Origin: Gnetum montanum
Taxonomy: Eukaryota; Streptophyta; Gnetopsida; Gnetales; Gnetaceae
DNA: 27,194 bases
Direction: 5' to 3'
Assembly: GCA_015680685.1 (NCBI GenBank)
Contig: MNCI01001065.1
Location: 1,827,057-1,854,250 of the forward strand
Part shown: positions 1 through 9,963 of the stretch, piece after piece
How positions within the stretch are numbered: position 1 is the first letter of the stretch
Layout: each line of letters starts with the position of its first letter
The notes under the pieces: generated by a model
What the model saw: the letters and a program-made list of their open reading frames with translations, nothing else
Told to the model about the DNA's origin: nothing
Databases searched by the model: none
Translations under genes and position numbers: made by a program

Positions 1-848
1 GCATGACCAGCTTTAACATAAAAATTGTCAAGTCAACGATATTTTGAAAGTTCGAGACACGTGTCATCAAGTTTGTGCCTTCCCACGTGATGCTAAACTT
101 ATAAATACTCCAATTGGCGGAGGCAAAAGGGGGATTTTTTCTTCTTTTGAAGGATGGAAGACATTGTTTGAGCATTGGCAGCAAGAGCAATCAGTCTTTT
201 GGTGAAAATACTATCCCCTTCATTGGCGATCATTAGTAGCTTTAAGCAAAGACTATTGAAGGCAAAAGGAGCAGATCAGAGATCAAGAGATCATCTAGTA
301 TGATTGGCAAGGTTTATTGATCAGAAACAGTTGATTGATAAACATCCAGGCTTGACCTTCCTTGCATTCCACTTTTGGCTTACAAAGTAGATCAAACTTC
401 ATTCTGTACTCCCTTTTGAACAGTTTTCTTGTTGTTTTGTGTATACTTCGCACAAAGATAAGCGAAGTCTGCCGTTGGAACGTTGTATGCAATATATTCA
501 GCTTTCGAGTCAAAACATAGATATTGGAATTACGCATCTCTTCTAAATCTGATCTTCCTTGTTGTGTTGACGTTGTCATTATTTCAAGTTCTTTACATTA
601 TTTTCTACTCCTTCTATGATTCATCGAATTAATTCGTTTCATGGAATATATATATAATACATATACTATCGTGATATTCGATAATTTACTGATTAAGTAA
701 GTCCCTGTCTGATCGACAAAATCGTTTAGGGCACCTTGGATTCATTTTCTCCAGCACAACCCTCGCACAGATCCGTGGTTAAGACTGTGTACACGAATCT
801 TCGCTTGGTATTTCCAACGACCGACATTTTCCGTCATTACACTAATCA
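1..848 (+). repeat. LTR, plus orientation (partial at window start)
   Basis: This segment looks like the promoter-R-U5 part of a Ty3/gypsy LTR read on the plus strand. It has a G-box pair and TATA box near its start, and a right end at ...AATCA (844-848) just before a TGG that could open a primer site. It aligns in structure and in short blocks with the minus-strand LTR at 14,562-15,715: GACAyGTGTCATC about 43 bp before the TATA box, the TATAAATA box itself, TTTACTGA-TAAGTAAGTCCCT, TTTTCTCCAGCAC, GACTGTGTACA and TTTCC-TCATTA. The two are clearly diverged and oppositely oriented. The left end lies outside the window. Orientation and relatedness are seen directly; the exact LTR end is inferred. 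Confidence 0.7.
56..107 (+). promoter_or_regulatory. LTR core promoter: two CACGTG boxes and TATA box
   Basis: A CACGTG core lies inside the palindrome GACACGTGTC (56-65), a second CACGTG lies at 84-89, and TATAAATA lies at 100-107. CACGTG is the plant G-box bound by bZIP and bHLH factors. The spacing to TATA suits an LTR U3 promoter directing plus-strand transcription into this window. Confidence 0.6.
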
Positions 849-1322
849 CTGGGGAGGCTGTTGAAACAAGTGTTGTCCGAAGAGAAAAGAAGAGCGCAGG
901 CCATGGATAAGGAACCGTAGCAAGAGGCATTGGTCCCTTTGTTGACACCGCAGCTCAGGAATTCGCCATCGACAACCAGATTCATCTTATCTGTCTGACT
1001 AGGAGAAGAGCTAGTCAAATGAATCTATGAAGCCAGAGTCTGGCGACGGTGACGACTGGAGGCAACCAAGGCTATGGGTGACCATAGTTTCCTTGGGGCC
1101 CCAAGTGGCAAGGCTGACCCTAGGAGTTGTAATTACTGAGTGGTCACTATGGCAGCATCTCCGAGGGGTCAGTAGTATGCCTTTCGGCATATCCAAGGAA
1201 TCAATAGGATGCCTGGAAGGTAGTGGCATTATGTCTATTCCAACACCCTACCCATTCTATCTGATAGGGATGTCGTGCAAGAATGATTAGGCTCGCTTGC
1301 TTCATGGATCTATTGGCATATT
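849..1322 (+). other. Leader-like noncoding region after the left LTR
   Basis: About 470 bp with no convincing gene. It begins right after the LTR end with TGGGGAGGCTGTTGAAAC (850-867), where a primer-binding site is expected, but I could not match this confidently to a tRNA. Small open frames here (for example plus 1,027-1,290) show no recognisable protein. The interval separates a plus-strand LTR from the minus-strand 3' end of the Tat-like element, so a junction between two elements probably lies inside it. Confidence 0.45.
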
Positions 1323-1752
1323 CCAGTTTTAAGTCCTGGTAGATGGTTGTTGTTAGTTGTAAGTCCCAGCAAACCATGGTCCTGGTTTAAAGTTTGGGAA
1401 GACTGAAGCATGCTAGTTTTACGTTGTAGCGAACAACAAAAGAGCTAGTTTATGGTCCTAGCAGATCATGCTATGGGTGTCAGTTTCATGTCGTGACCCA
1501 GGGACAAGTCTATGCTAGTTTAACACCTCAGCAAACGAATGCTTACCTTGCCAGTTTCACGTCGTTGCGGACGATCGAAAACTTTGCTAGTTTAGTGTCA
1601 TGGCGGACACATGCAGGAAATGCCAGTTTTACGTTGTAGCAGACATGTACAACATCATCATTTTTACGTCATAGTGAACAATTGTTACAGCACCAGTTTT
1701 ACGTCGTAGCGAACATTTATTATAGCACTAGTTTTACATTGTAGCAGACATT
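1323..1752 (+). repeat. Array of 13 diverged ~35-bp repeats
   Basis: Thirteen units start near 1323, 1352, 1382, 1413, 1445, 1480, 1515, 1551, 1587, 1623, 1658, 1693 and 1728. Spacing is 29-32 bp at the left and a steady 35-36 bp at the right. Each opens with a conserved core resembling CyAGTTTTACGTCGTAGCGA, followed by about 12 bp that vary. On the minus strand the array lies immediately after the integrase stop, in the 3' untranslated region of the element. Tat/Ogre elements are known to carry variable tandem repeats there that can seed satellites. Confidence 0.85.
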
Positions 1753-1782
1753 TGTTACCTTGCATTTAAGCTGGGTTGTCGT

Positions 1783-3020
1783 CTAAATGTGGTACTGCTT
1801 CAAATACATATGATTCACTAGATTTGGAAGTTCGTTGACGTCGATGTCCACTAACTTGAATGCTTCATTGCCGTATGTGTCGACGACCAGGAAAGGGCCC
1901 TCCCAGCTTGCAGAGAATTTGCTCACCAGTTCACGAACGACCTTAAGAACCAAATTTCCTTTCTTGATCAGTCACTGATGCAAGTTGCGATGATGCTTCT
2001 ATCGTTGCATGTCCTAATATTTTTCGATATTTTCAAGTGTTTGGGTGCATTTCTCCTCCACTAAGTCTAGATCCACGATCCTAGACTCATTGTGTTGAGT
2101 CTCATTTATAACCGTGGAGAGGACCATCCGCAGTGAGGGAACCTATAGTTCAAGGGGCAACACTGCTTTAGATCCGTAGACTAGGCTGTAGGGTGTCCTA
2201 CCGGTAGCTATTCTGCATATTGTACGATAGGCCCATAGCACGTAGAGGATTTTTTCATGTCATCGCTTCTTGTTGCTGCTGAGCATTTTTTTGAGTAAAT
2301 TGATGACCACCTTATTTGTTGCTTCTGTTTGACCATTCACTTGTGGGTAATAAGATAAGAAAAAAGACTGCTTAATACCAAGGGTGTTGCAGAAAGATTT
2401 GGTTTCGGTACTACTAAATTGTGGTCCATTGTCAATCACAATAGTCATGGGAAGCCCAAACCTAGTTACTATGTTGTCCAAGATAAAATGATAAACCTGT
2501 TGAGATGTAGTTTTTGTAGGGGAATAGCCTCGACCCACTTCATAAAGTTCTCGGTAGCGATAATAATGAAGTTATGTCCTGCGAAAGACTTAGGCATGAT
2601 GGGGCCTATGATGTCTAGTCCCCATCGTTGAAATGGCCAAGTGATCTATGTAGTGTGCAATTCAGTTGGTGACACATGTATTAGATTTGCATAATGCTGG
2701 CATGTGTCACATGTCTTAACCTTAATAAGGCAGTCTCGTTCCATGTACGGCTAGTAATACCCCAAGCGTCTAATTTTAGCGGCCATGGCTCACGAGGCCA
2801 TGTGTCCTCCACATAGTCCTTCATGGACTTCGTTAACTATCCTTTGCGCTTGGTCATTATTAATGCAGGTTAGCAATAGTCCATCAAAAGAGTGCCTACA
2901 TAGAGTACTGTCTCCAATGATGATGTATTGCCTGGCATGCTTACAGATTGCGTCTTTTTGTACAGGTGTTAACTCATGCGATGGTTCACTATGCAAAAGG
3001 TAGGCTTTAATGTTGTCATA
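1783..3020 (-). pseudogene. pol: Integrase region of Tat-like pol (broken)
   Basis: Integrase joins element DNA into the host genome. Seen on the minus strand: an HHCC-type zinc region (HEGLCGGH then CDTC, about 2840-2700), a core with WGLDIIGP (D1), VIDNGPQF (D2, near 2430) and VNGQTEATN (E, near 2325), then LWAYRT and GRTPYSLVYG. A C-terminal region with KKGNLVLKVV and SWEGPF ends at TAG 1785-1783. The catalytic D-D-E residues are all present. The reading frame is broken by a shift near 2530 and by stops (TAG, plus TGA near 2790, 2260 and 1975). One TAG sits where the family has Trp (GYYW), explained by C-to-T in a CAG on the opposite strand. The last stop may be the natural one. Confidence 0.85.
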
Positions 3021-3868
3021 CCATTCTGGCATTCCTTTCGCACTTAAGGAAGAGATTTGCACCGCTTGGATGACAGGGTCTATACATTCTATCATTAACG
3101 TGGGCAAGGTGGTGAACAGGCGAGGTGACACGTTTAAAGCTAGTGTAGCTAGTGCATCAGCTACTGTGTTCTCACTACGTGGCACGTGCCAGATGTCAGT
3201 CATTGTGAATTATTTCAAAAGATCTTTAGCCATATGGCAGTAGGGCTACAAATGCACAACTTTGCAGGCATAGACTTCTGTAATTTGATTTACAACAAGC
3301 ATCGAATCACCTCGGATTACCAGGTGTTGGATGTTTAGTTCTCTAGCTACTAGTAATACCCTAAGGAGCCCCTCGTATTCTACCACATTGTTTGTACAAG
3401 GAAACGCTAGGCGGTAAGCCAATGGGTGAACATCCTCAGGGGAAAGCATAATGATGATGATGGCACTGCCGCCTCTGGTAGTCAAAGATCCATCAAAATA
3501 TAACATCACCTCGAGGCTTGTTGATATAAGGCTTACACTATGTATATGTTCATTAGGAAATTTAGGCTCTATCGTGGCCTGATCGTTAACAAGTGATGTC
3601 ACAAGCTAGTCGGCTATCACTTGGCCTTTCGTGGAAGATTGGCCAGTGTAGTGCAAGTCAAATTTTGCTATGATGGCTTTCCAGTGGGCTATCCTACTAC
3701 TCTCATATAAATTGTTTATGATGGCTCGCAGAATGTTGTTCTTGCAAATTATGTTAACCTGGCTACAGAAAAGATAGTGTCTACATTTTTTAAGTGCAGA
3801 CACCAAGGCCAAAAATTTATGCTCTACTTCATTGTACCTCGTTTTGTATGCAAATAGAGAAGGATTTC
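3021..3868 (-). pseudogene. pol: Tandem RNase H domains of Tat-like pol (broken)
   Basis: RNase H removes the RNA strand from the RNA-DNA hybrid during reverse transcription. The first domain follows reverse transcriptase (FLALVSALKKCRHYLF, then KGQVIAD near 3620). The second domain starts at LYFDGSLTTRGGSA (near 3500), continues with NNVVEYEGLL and IRGDSMLVVNQI, and ends with NTVADALATLA (near 3140). These D, E, D and D positions match the extra archaeal-type RNase H known from the Tat lineage. In-frame stops: TAG after VIAD (3612-3610), TAG after VVHL and TAA a few codons later. A one-base loss near 3868 shifts the frame from the reverse transcriptase. Stops mostly replace Gln. Confidence 0.85.
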
Positions 3869-5229
3869 CAACCTATCGTCCCTCTTTTGACACAACAACG
3901 CACCTATGGACACATCGGAACTTGCTAGGTAAATGTAGAAAGGCTGATCCCTTTGTGGTGGGAAAATCACTGGCAAATGTAGCAGCTCTTTCTTTAGGTT
4001 GTCAAATGCACGTTGGCAGTCCTCGGTCCATTCGAAGTTAACCCCCTTCTTGAGAAAATGTTGTATAAGAAGTAATTTGTCTGTCAACTTTGAGATGAAC
4101 CTCCGAATAAACTGTAGCCTACCCTGCAACCCACGTAGTTCTTTGAGATTTGTAGATGGTGCCAGGTTAACAATGGCCTTAACCTTGTCAAGGTCAACTC
4201 GTATGCTAGCCTCCAATACTACAAACCCCAACATGCATCCAGTTTTGACTCCGAATACATATTTTTTTGGGTTGAGCCATAGGTTGTGCCTGAGACATCG
4301 TTTAAGGATCAACATTAGGTCCTCTGGGTGATCTTCCGACTTCCTAGATTTAACAACTATGTCATCTACATAGTCGTTCAATCTTTCTAATAGGTAATCA
4401 CTAAAGATATATGTCATGGCACGTTGATAAGTTGCTCCAGCATTTTTTAGCCCAAAGGGCATCATGATATAACAGAAAGTTCCCCAGGGGGTCATGAAAG
4501 TTGTAGTTAGTTGATGTTCTGGGTTGATATGGATTTGATTATATCCCGAAAACCTATCCATAAAGGATAGTAAAGCATGGCCAGCTGTTGTATCAATAAG
4601 TTGGTCGATACCCAATAATGGAAAATTATCTTTAATCGTTGCCTTGTTCAGATTGCGAAAGTCTATACAGATGCGTATTCCTCCCGTTTTCTTAGAAACA
4701 ACAACAATGTTTGACACCCAGTCTAAATAATCAACCACATGGATGAAACCAGCTTGATATAGCTTGGTGATTTCATCACGCACTGCCAATGTGATTTTAG
4801 GCTTAATCTTCCATGCTTTCTGTCTAACCACTTTGATACTCGGGTCTAATACGATGTTATGCTATATTAGTTACGGGTCTAAACCCGGCATGTCTTCGTA
4901 CGACCATGCGAACACCACAATGTTATCTTGGAATTCTTGAGATATGCCTCTCTGCATTTGTTGGTCAAGGAGGGAACTAACCTTCAAAGTTTTTTTTCCC
5001 CTTTGTACGTAACCACAGAGACCTCAATGAGGAAATCCTCAATCACGTCACCAGCTTCCAGGTCTAGGGTCCAGGCCAAATGTTCTAGCTAGTCTGGGGA
5101 TATTTCCAAGGCTGCTATGGTTATGTCACAGGAGAGGACGTTGGTTCCTATCATTGCAAGATTATTTTGTCTAAAAGTTTCCCCATATGGGCCTATTAGG
5201 ACTAGGGTTACAAGTAAAGCTTTGTCCAT
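3868..5229 (-). pseudogene. pol: Reverse transcriptase region of Tat-like pol (near-intact core)
   Basis: Reverse transcriptase copies element RNA into DNA. A stretch of over 300 residues (4,831 to about 3,868) is open. Landmarks in order: VVRQKAWKIKP, ASNI-like WVSNIVVVSKK, GGIRICIDFRNLN, FSGYNQI, MPFGLKNAGATYQRAM, the catalytic YVDDIVVKS (near 4350), LGFVV and LKELRGLQGRLQFIRRF. Upstream on the same strand are FAWSYEDMPGLDP and an open segment beginning at ATG 5229-5227 (MDKALLVTLVLIGPYGET), the likely N-terminal part of this pol exon. Stops upstream of the core (TAG near 5090; TAA and TAG near 4870) sit at expected Gln codons, and an A-run near 4985 carries a frameshift. The core with its YVDD is the best-preserved piece of pol. 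Confidence 0.9.
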
Positions 5230-5776
5230 TTGTGAACTAACTTGCAAAACTGCCAAGAATGAAAGTTGTTACATTGTTTTTGTCACCATGATGAAATGAT
5301 AGAAGGCTTTAGAGGTACGTGTCCAAAAATGTTGCCAGTTTAAGGTCTTAGCAAATTGTCATAATATACATAATTTGTAAGAAAATAGCGAGTCAGGTAA
5401 GGTTTCTCCAGACTATGATGAAAGGTATAACGTGGCGTGTCTAGCATGGCAAACAGCTAATTTAGGATTTTGTGCAGACTGTAGTTAATGCGACTGTAGA
5501 TAAGCTATGCATTAGTTTAGGATCTTTTTGAACCGTCATCAATGCGATATCTACGAGATTAATGGTGCGATCTTTATGCTTCATGTCGAACTGACATGTC
5601 TACGTTTTGGGAAATTTCCGTGTTGATCGAACATGAAAATAGCAAGTTTTCACCATCACGTTTATAAGTAGATGGTTCGTCCTCAAAGTAAATTGTAAAC
5701 ATCGCGAGGTTGAGTTAGGATAAAGCATAGAGAAAGTGTAAGTAGATGATTTTGTTAAGGTTATTCAGGCGTAACT
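5230..5776. other. Noncoding spacer: repeat units and promoter of the antisense gene
   Basis: No gene is seen. The left edge (minus CTTGGCAG ending at 5250) resembles a splice acceptor just upstream of the pol start. Three or so decayed repeat units of the array type occur on the plus strand at 5335 (CCAGTTTAAGGTCTTAGC), 5455 and 5512. The right part leads into the plus-strand gene beginning at 5777. Confidence 0.5.
5661..5670 (+). promoter_or_regulatory. TATA-like box of the antisense gene
   Basis: TTTATAAGTA lies about 110 bp before the ATG at 5777, a normal distance for a plant TATA box plus a short 5' untranslated region. No upstream elements could be assigned. Confidence 0.45.
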
Positions 5777-6571
5777 ATGGCACCGAAGACCAAATGCAAG
5801 AATGCCAAGTTGACAAGGATTGATGAAGTACAGGAAAGCTTGGGGCAAATTTCGAAGGTGCGAGTTGAAACTCAAGAGGCTACTCCACTCGCCCAGTAAG
5901 TTGTTCTTCACCTTCTTTGTTGGGTTATTTTCCCTATTATGATGTCGTAATTTGTATTTGTTTCAAATATGTTCTCTATACTAGTTATTAATACCTGCTT
6001 GTGATAAATACGCTACTATGGTTTGTAATATTACTCTGGTCCCCATTGTCAGAGACAGACCTTGCATCGACGTAAGGGTTTGGACAATCTTGAGTAATAT
6101 TGCATAAACACCATACGTAATTGGTCAGGAGTCTAGGTGTTGTACCTTTGTATAATGCAAACAAGGTTTCGTTGCCTTGCCCGCGATGGTTTTGTGTTAC
6201 ACTAGGGCAATATGCGGTGCTACCTTTATCACCATTGTCAAAGATAGACCTTGCACCATCGCAAGGGTTTGGGTGATTTCGGTAATGCATTTCTAACATA
6301 ACCTACAATTTTTTGGGAGTCAAGGTAACGAGAACTTCAATTGTTGCGACATTGTTGATATGTCTATACTGCTTTTCTAATGGTAGTACGTTTTATTGTA
6401 AAGGATCACACGAAGGCCAATCCTAATCGTTTTGGACATTGTGGGCTTTTTGTGTTATTTAAATGTCCCCGTGGCCAATGTTCCTCCTCCCCATGCTCAT
6501 GTGGGGGAAGAGGCAGTTTGGTTCCGAATGGGTGCACGAGAGTTTCTGTAGTTTTTATTGCGTAATTTTAG

Positions 6572-8002
6572 CGTGATTATTTGGTTGCATCTGTCGACCA
6601 AAATGGCTGGTGCCATTCTGGAAACATTGTTGGTTGGATCATCGCAGAGTATCTTAACATTCCTGGTGGATGGGTCAGTCGAGGTCGTAGGTGGGAGGGA
6701 TCGTGAACAAAGCATCAAGGGTTTGAGATGCTTATCTTGGATCCGGGAAATGCCCAGGTTTAACTATTATCACACCTACAACATGCTATTCGTGGCTCGT
6801 CATCTCATGACCTATTTTCAGAACCCACTTGGCCTCGTGTACTATGCTGGCAGGTAAGTGCTTTCAAGATTTTATGATGTGCTAACTGTTGTCTATTTTT
6901 TTTTTTTGCGTTGGGTATGAGCAATTGTCTATATTCTGTGGCATAGGTTTTTTATCAATGTAGATGGTCTCCAAGGTGATACGGACATGTTGTCTATGGC
7001 CGAAACAGCCATAAAGGAATTCACTTCCATTGGCAATGTGTGCGCTGGTGTCTTGGGACAACTGGGATTTGAAATCCAACACTACCCTATCCGATACGCC
7101 AAATTCTTCGCCAAGTGTAGAGACTTTGGATGGCTAGATAAGGAGTGGACTTTGGATCATCCTATCACCGTTGACAACGTGCAAGAGAGCATTCCACCAT
7201 TTCCCTTGCCCTTTGGACACGGTAAGTTGTGCTACGGTGATCAACTATGTGACCCTACGGAATGAGAACATTATACAAGATTTTATTATTTTTGTTGTTT
7301 TCTCTAACCTTTTGTTTTATATTTATAGTTAAGGAATCGCAGGAGGTTACGGTGGTTGCTTTTGGGCGTGAGACGACCAGTATCTTCTTCCGTTATGGTG
7401 ATATAACAGAAGCACAATGCTGGCTTTGCCATGGAGTGGCCCCAGCTGCCATGACCAATAACCTCCGGGAAGCTGGACTGATGGAGCTATTTCTAGCTGT
7501 AACCCCCAATGTCACAGTGGCCGAAATGTTGGCCCTAGTCAAATCCTTCAGTGAAGAAGACGAGCATCTTCACACGCGCATGCGTAATGTGTGCATGAGT
7601 TTTGATATTAACGCTCAACTGGTTGCTGATTTTTTTGGCATCTCCTCTGATGGTCTTCTGGTGGAAGAAAGATCAAAGAGAGGTTCTAAGCATCAGAAGG
7701 ACATAGAGGAGTGGCTAGGGGTTAAGAAAGAACCAAAAGGCATCTTGGTTGATAAAATCAAGCTAGAGGTGGCCAATACCATTTATCCCCTCTTCCGAAC
7801 TCGCGCTTTCCCTAAACTACTCTCCCAAGGAAGGATCCTTGGCATAGAGCAGGCTTGGATTATGTGGGAGGTTATGGAGGAGGGGACATGGTATAATTGG
7901 GCCAAAAACCTTGCTGAAGGCCTGCAGGGTGAAATAAATAAGCTTCACAAGAAGCTTGACGCTCATTTTAACGTGCATTTTGCCTTCTTCATAGCTTTTT
8001 TA
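6572..8002 (+). other. Intact core of the antisense gene (exons 2-4)
   Basis: Exons 2 (6572-6853), 3 (6947-7221) and the first part of 4 (7329-8002) form one uninterrupted frame of about 410 codons. Exon 2 contains EMPRFNYYHTYNMLFVARHL. Exon 3 joins at YYAG-R-FFINVDGLQ and contains GQLGFEIQHYPIRYAKFF. Exon 4 contains CWLCHGVAPAAMTNNLREAG, MSFDINAQLVADFFGISSDG and TYWNWAK-like TWYNWAKNLAEGLQGEI. The mix of aromatic and helix-rich segments without signal peptide or clear membrane segment suggests a soluble protein. It faintly recalls plant transposon-associated proteins (an FD-IN-FFGIS-DG pattern), but that is only a hint. Intron 2 holds a 13-T run near 6897-6907. Confidence 0.7.
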
Positions 8003-9063
8003 TAGCATTTTTCCGAATTCCTGGTGGTTCACAGGGATGGAGTCTAGCTGCAGCAAGATCGTGACCAGATTTCCAAACCATGGATTTCCCAAGTCTTCTG
8101 CATCATCTGAACCCAAGATCCTCCTAAAGGTATCAAGGAGTCGCTTTCACTAACAACTAAGGATCAGGTAGCACCTCCTATCCGAGGCCAAGATAGCGTG
8201 GATGGGGTGCCCCCTTCTTACACCGACAGTATGTCAAGGGAAAAGCACCTAGCAACAAAAATAGTAGCTTCATCAGTTCAACGGAAAAAGCATCATCCAA
8301 CTGTGGATTCTCCTAGTCTGACTGATGAAGAGGGAAGGAAACTATGAATTAAGTTTCATAGGAACCATCCCCCCGATTGGTAAGTAGAAGAATGCATAAT
8401 TAATTTATGTATGTTACGCTACGTATAGACATCGTTGCATCACATAGCACTTGTGAAAAATAAGTAAGGTTTTTTTATTGTTAACTGTGATGTGTTTAGT
8501 AGGAAAAGGGAAAGATGTAGAGGGACTGACCCCTGAAACAAGGGCCATAGTCTTGCGGCATGGGGAAGGGGCCCTAATTTTGGAGAACAAGGCCCCTATT
8601 AACATCGTAGGCAGCACACAGGCTCCTGTGCCCAAAGAGGAGATGGGCATAGAGGACGTCGAGGTTCTTTTGGATGAGCTCGGAAAGGAGGAGTGGTTCG
8701 TCACTGGTGAGTTTTCTCAAGGGCAATCGTCCCACTATTACTCCTAGGGGTTTGTTGAATTATAGCTTTGTGTTATTGTAACGTCTTAATTGCTTTTGTC
8801 TACTATGCTATGTTTAACTCATTTTGTTTGCGTAGTAGGCACTTCTGATAATAATGGCATACCTTTGTCAATAGCCCCAACTCAACACTAGGGTGAGGCT
8901 CCTGACAAATTCGGCTTTATGGAATGCATTGTGAACGATATGATCGGTCGCTTAGAGCGAATCGATCTTGAGATTGGTACCTCACCATTGTTACACAGGA
9001 ATCATTGAAATTGCGACATTACGTTATTCCATTGCATCTAATTGTTGTTTTTTTATGTTACAG

Positions 9064-9884
9064 GATCTCATCTCAAATGGGATCCCAAAGATCCCATTGA
9101 CATAGACACTACCCCTGAACCCTCACCGGAGGTGATTGAAGTGCCATGCGGCCTTTACGATGAGATGCGTAAATGTGCATTACGCTAGGCTCTTTCTCTA
9201 TGGGAGTGTCAAAATGTCAACGAAGATCTTTGGAAGAGGTTGCAGAAAGAAAAAAAAGAGAAAACTACCCTAACTGCTAGGGCTAAGGATCTTGATTTGT
9301 GGAACGAATTTCTACAAGCTCGAGAGGCTAATGATGAGAATTGGTGAACAACTGTTGTTGACTATGCTCGTTATTGGATGGTCGTCAGGAACAACGTCCA
9401 AGCTAGCCATGAGCTCATCGAGCAAAAAATGAAAATGGATCTCCTAGCCTAGAAGAACCAAGACTGGAAGGATTTCAGCGCGAGGGTCCAAGAATGGGGG
9501 CAAGTATAGAAAGACCATAAGCACATGTACAAACGAGAATGTGCTGCCTACCACCAACATTACAGCGATTCTGCAGTTGAAGCACGGTCCCTCCGACTGT
9601 TCCTCAATGTCATCGGTGCTTCTAGAGTGTATGAAAAATTTTAGGAGCAAGTGACAGTGAGTGCCTCCCCTGAGAGAGAGATAACTCTCCCTAGCGAGAA
9701 GACTATTGTCCCTTCTTTCTTTCCTAAATTGCCCTAGTGGACTCCTGTGGAAAAAGGGAAAGTGAAGACTAGAACTGATCTAGGAGATGGCTTTTGGGCT
9801 AAGCTCACTGAGGATGAGATCATGCGACACCTATTAGTTGGCCTAGAACAAATTCCTTTCGCAACCGATGCAGGACCATCATAG
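9064..9884 (+). other. Exon 7 of the antisense gene: charged coiled-coil-like segment
   Basis: One frame of 273 codons without any frameshift, opened by the acceptor TTACAG and closed by TAG|GTAAGC. It starts with KWDPKDPIDIDTTPEPSPE, then becomes rich in Lys, Glu, Trp and Gln (DLWKRLQKEKKEKTTL, HELIEQKMKMDLLA), as in a coiled coil. In-frame stops are TAG at 9186, 9450, 9507, 9642, 9735 and 9882, and TGA at 9345. A frame that stays aligned through seven stops argues for a formerly coding exon decayed by point changes only. Confidence 0.65.
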
Positions 9885-9963
9885 GTAAGCTATGTTACGG
9901 TTGAATTATTCTTATGCATGATTTTGATGGCAACACTAACGTTTGTTTCATGTCAAATTGTAG

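Noticed and set aside
1027-1290. Plus-strand open frame of 87 codons after the left LTR as a gag start
   Set aside because: No gag-like motifs and no continuation; the sequence soon enters the repeat array.
1323-1752. CRISPR-like array
   Set aside because: Units are diverged with ~15-bp linkers, in plant retrotransposon DNA next to integrase; no fixed repeats, spacers or cas genes.
3824-5229. Endogenous pararetrovirus (caulimovirus) origin of the reverse transcriptase
   Set aside because: RNase H pair, HHCC/D-D-E integrase, LTR and tRNA primer site identify a Ty3/gypsy LTR retrotransposon; caulimoviruses lack integrase.
7262-7328. ATG at 7262 with a hydrophobic start, suggesting a signal peptide
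   Set aside because: This part lies in intron 3; the in-phase acceptor at 7328 joins exon 3 to exon 4, and the hydrophobic run is the pyrimidine-rich intron end.
8003-9884. TAG codons as sense codons or programmed readthrough
   Set aside because: The excess of TAG also occurs in gag and pol together with frameshifts, and CAG-to-TAG deamination explains it without a special code in a plant nucleus.
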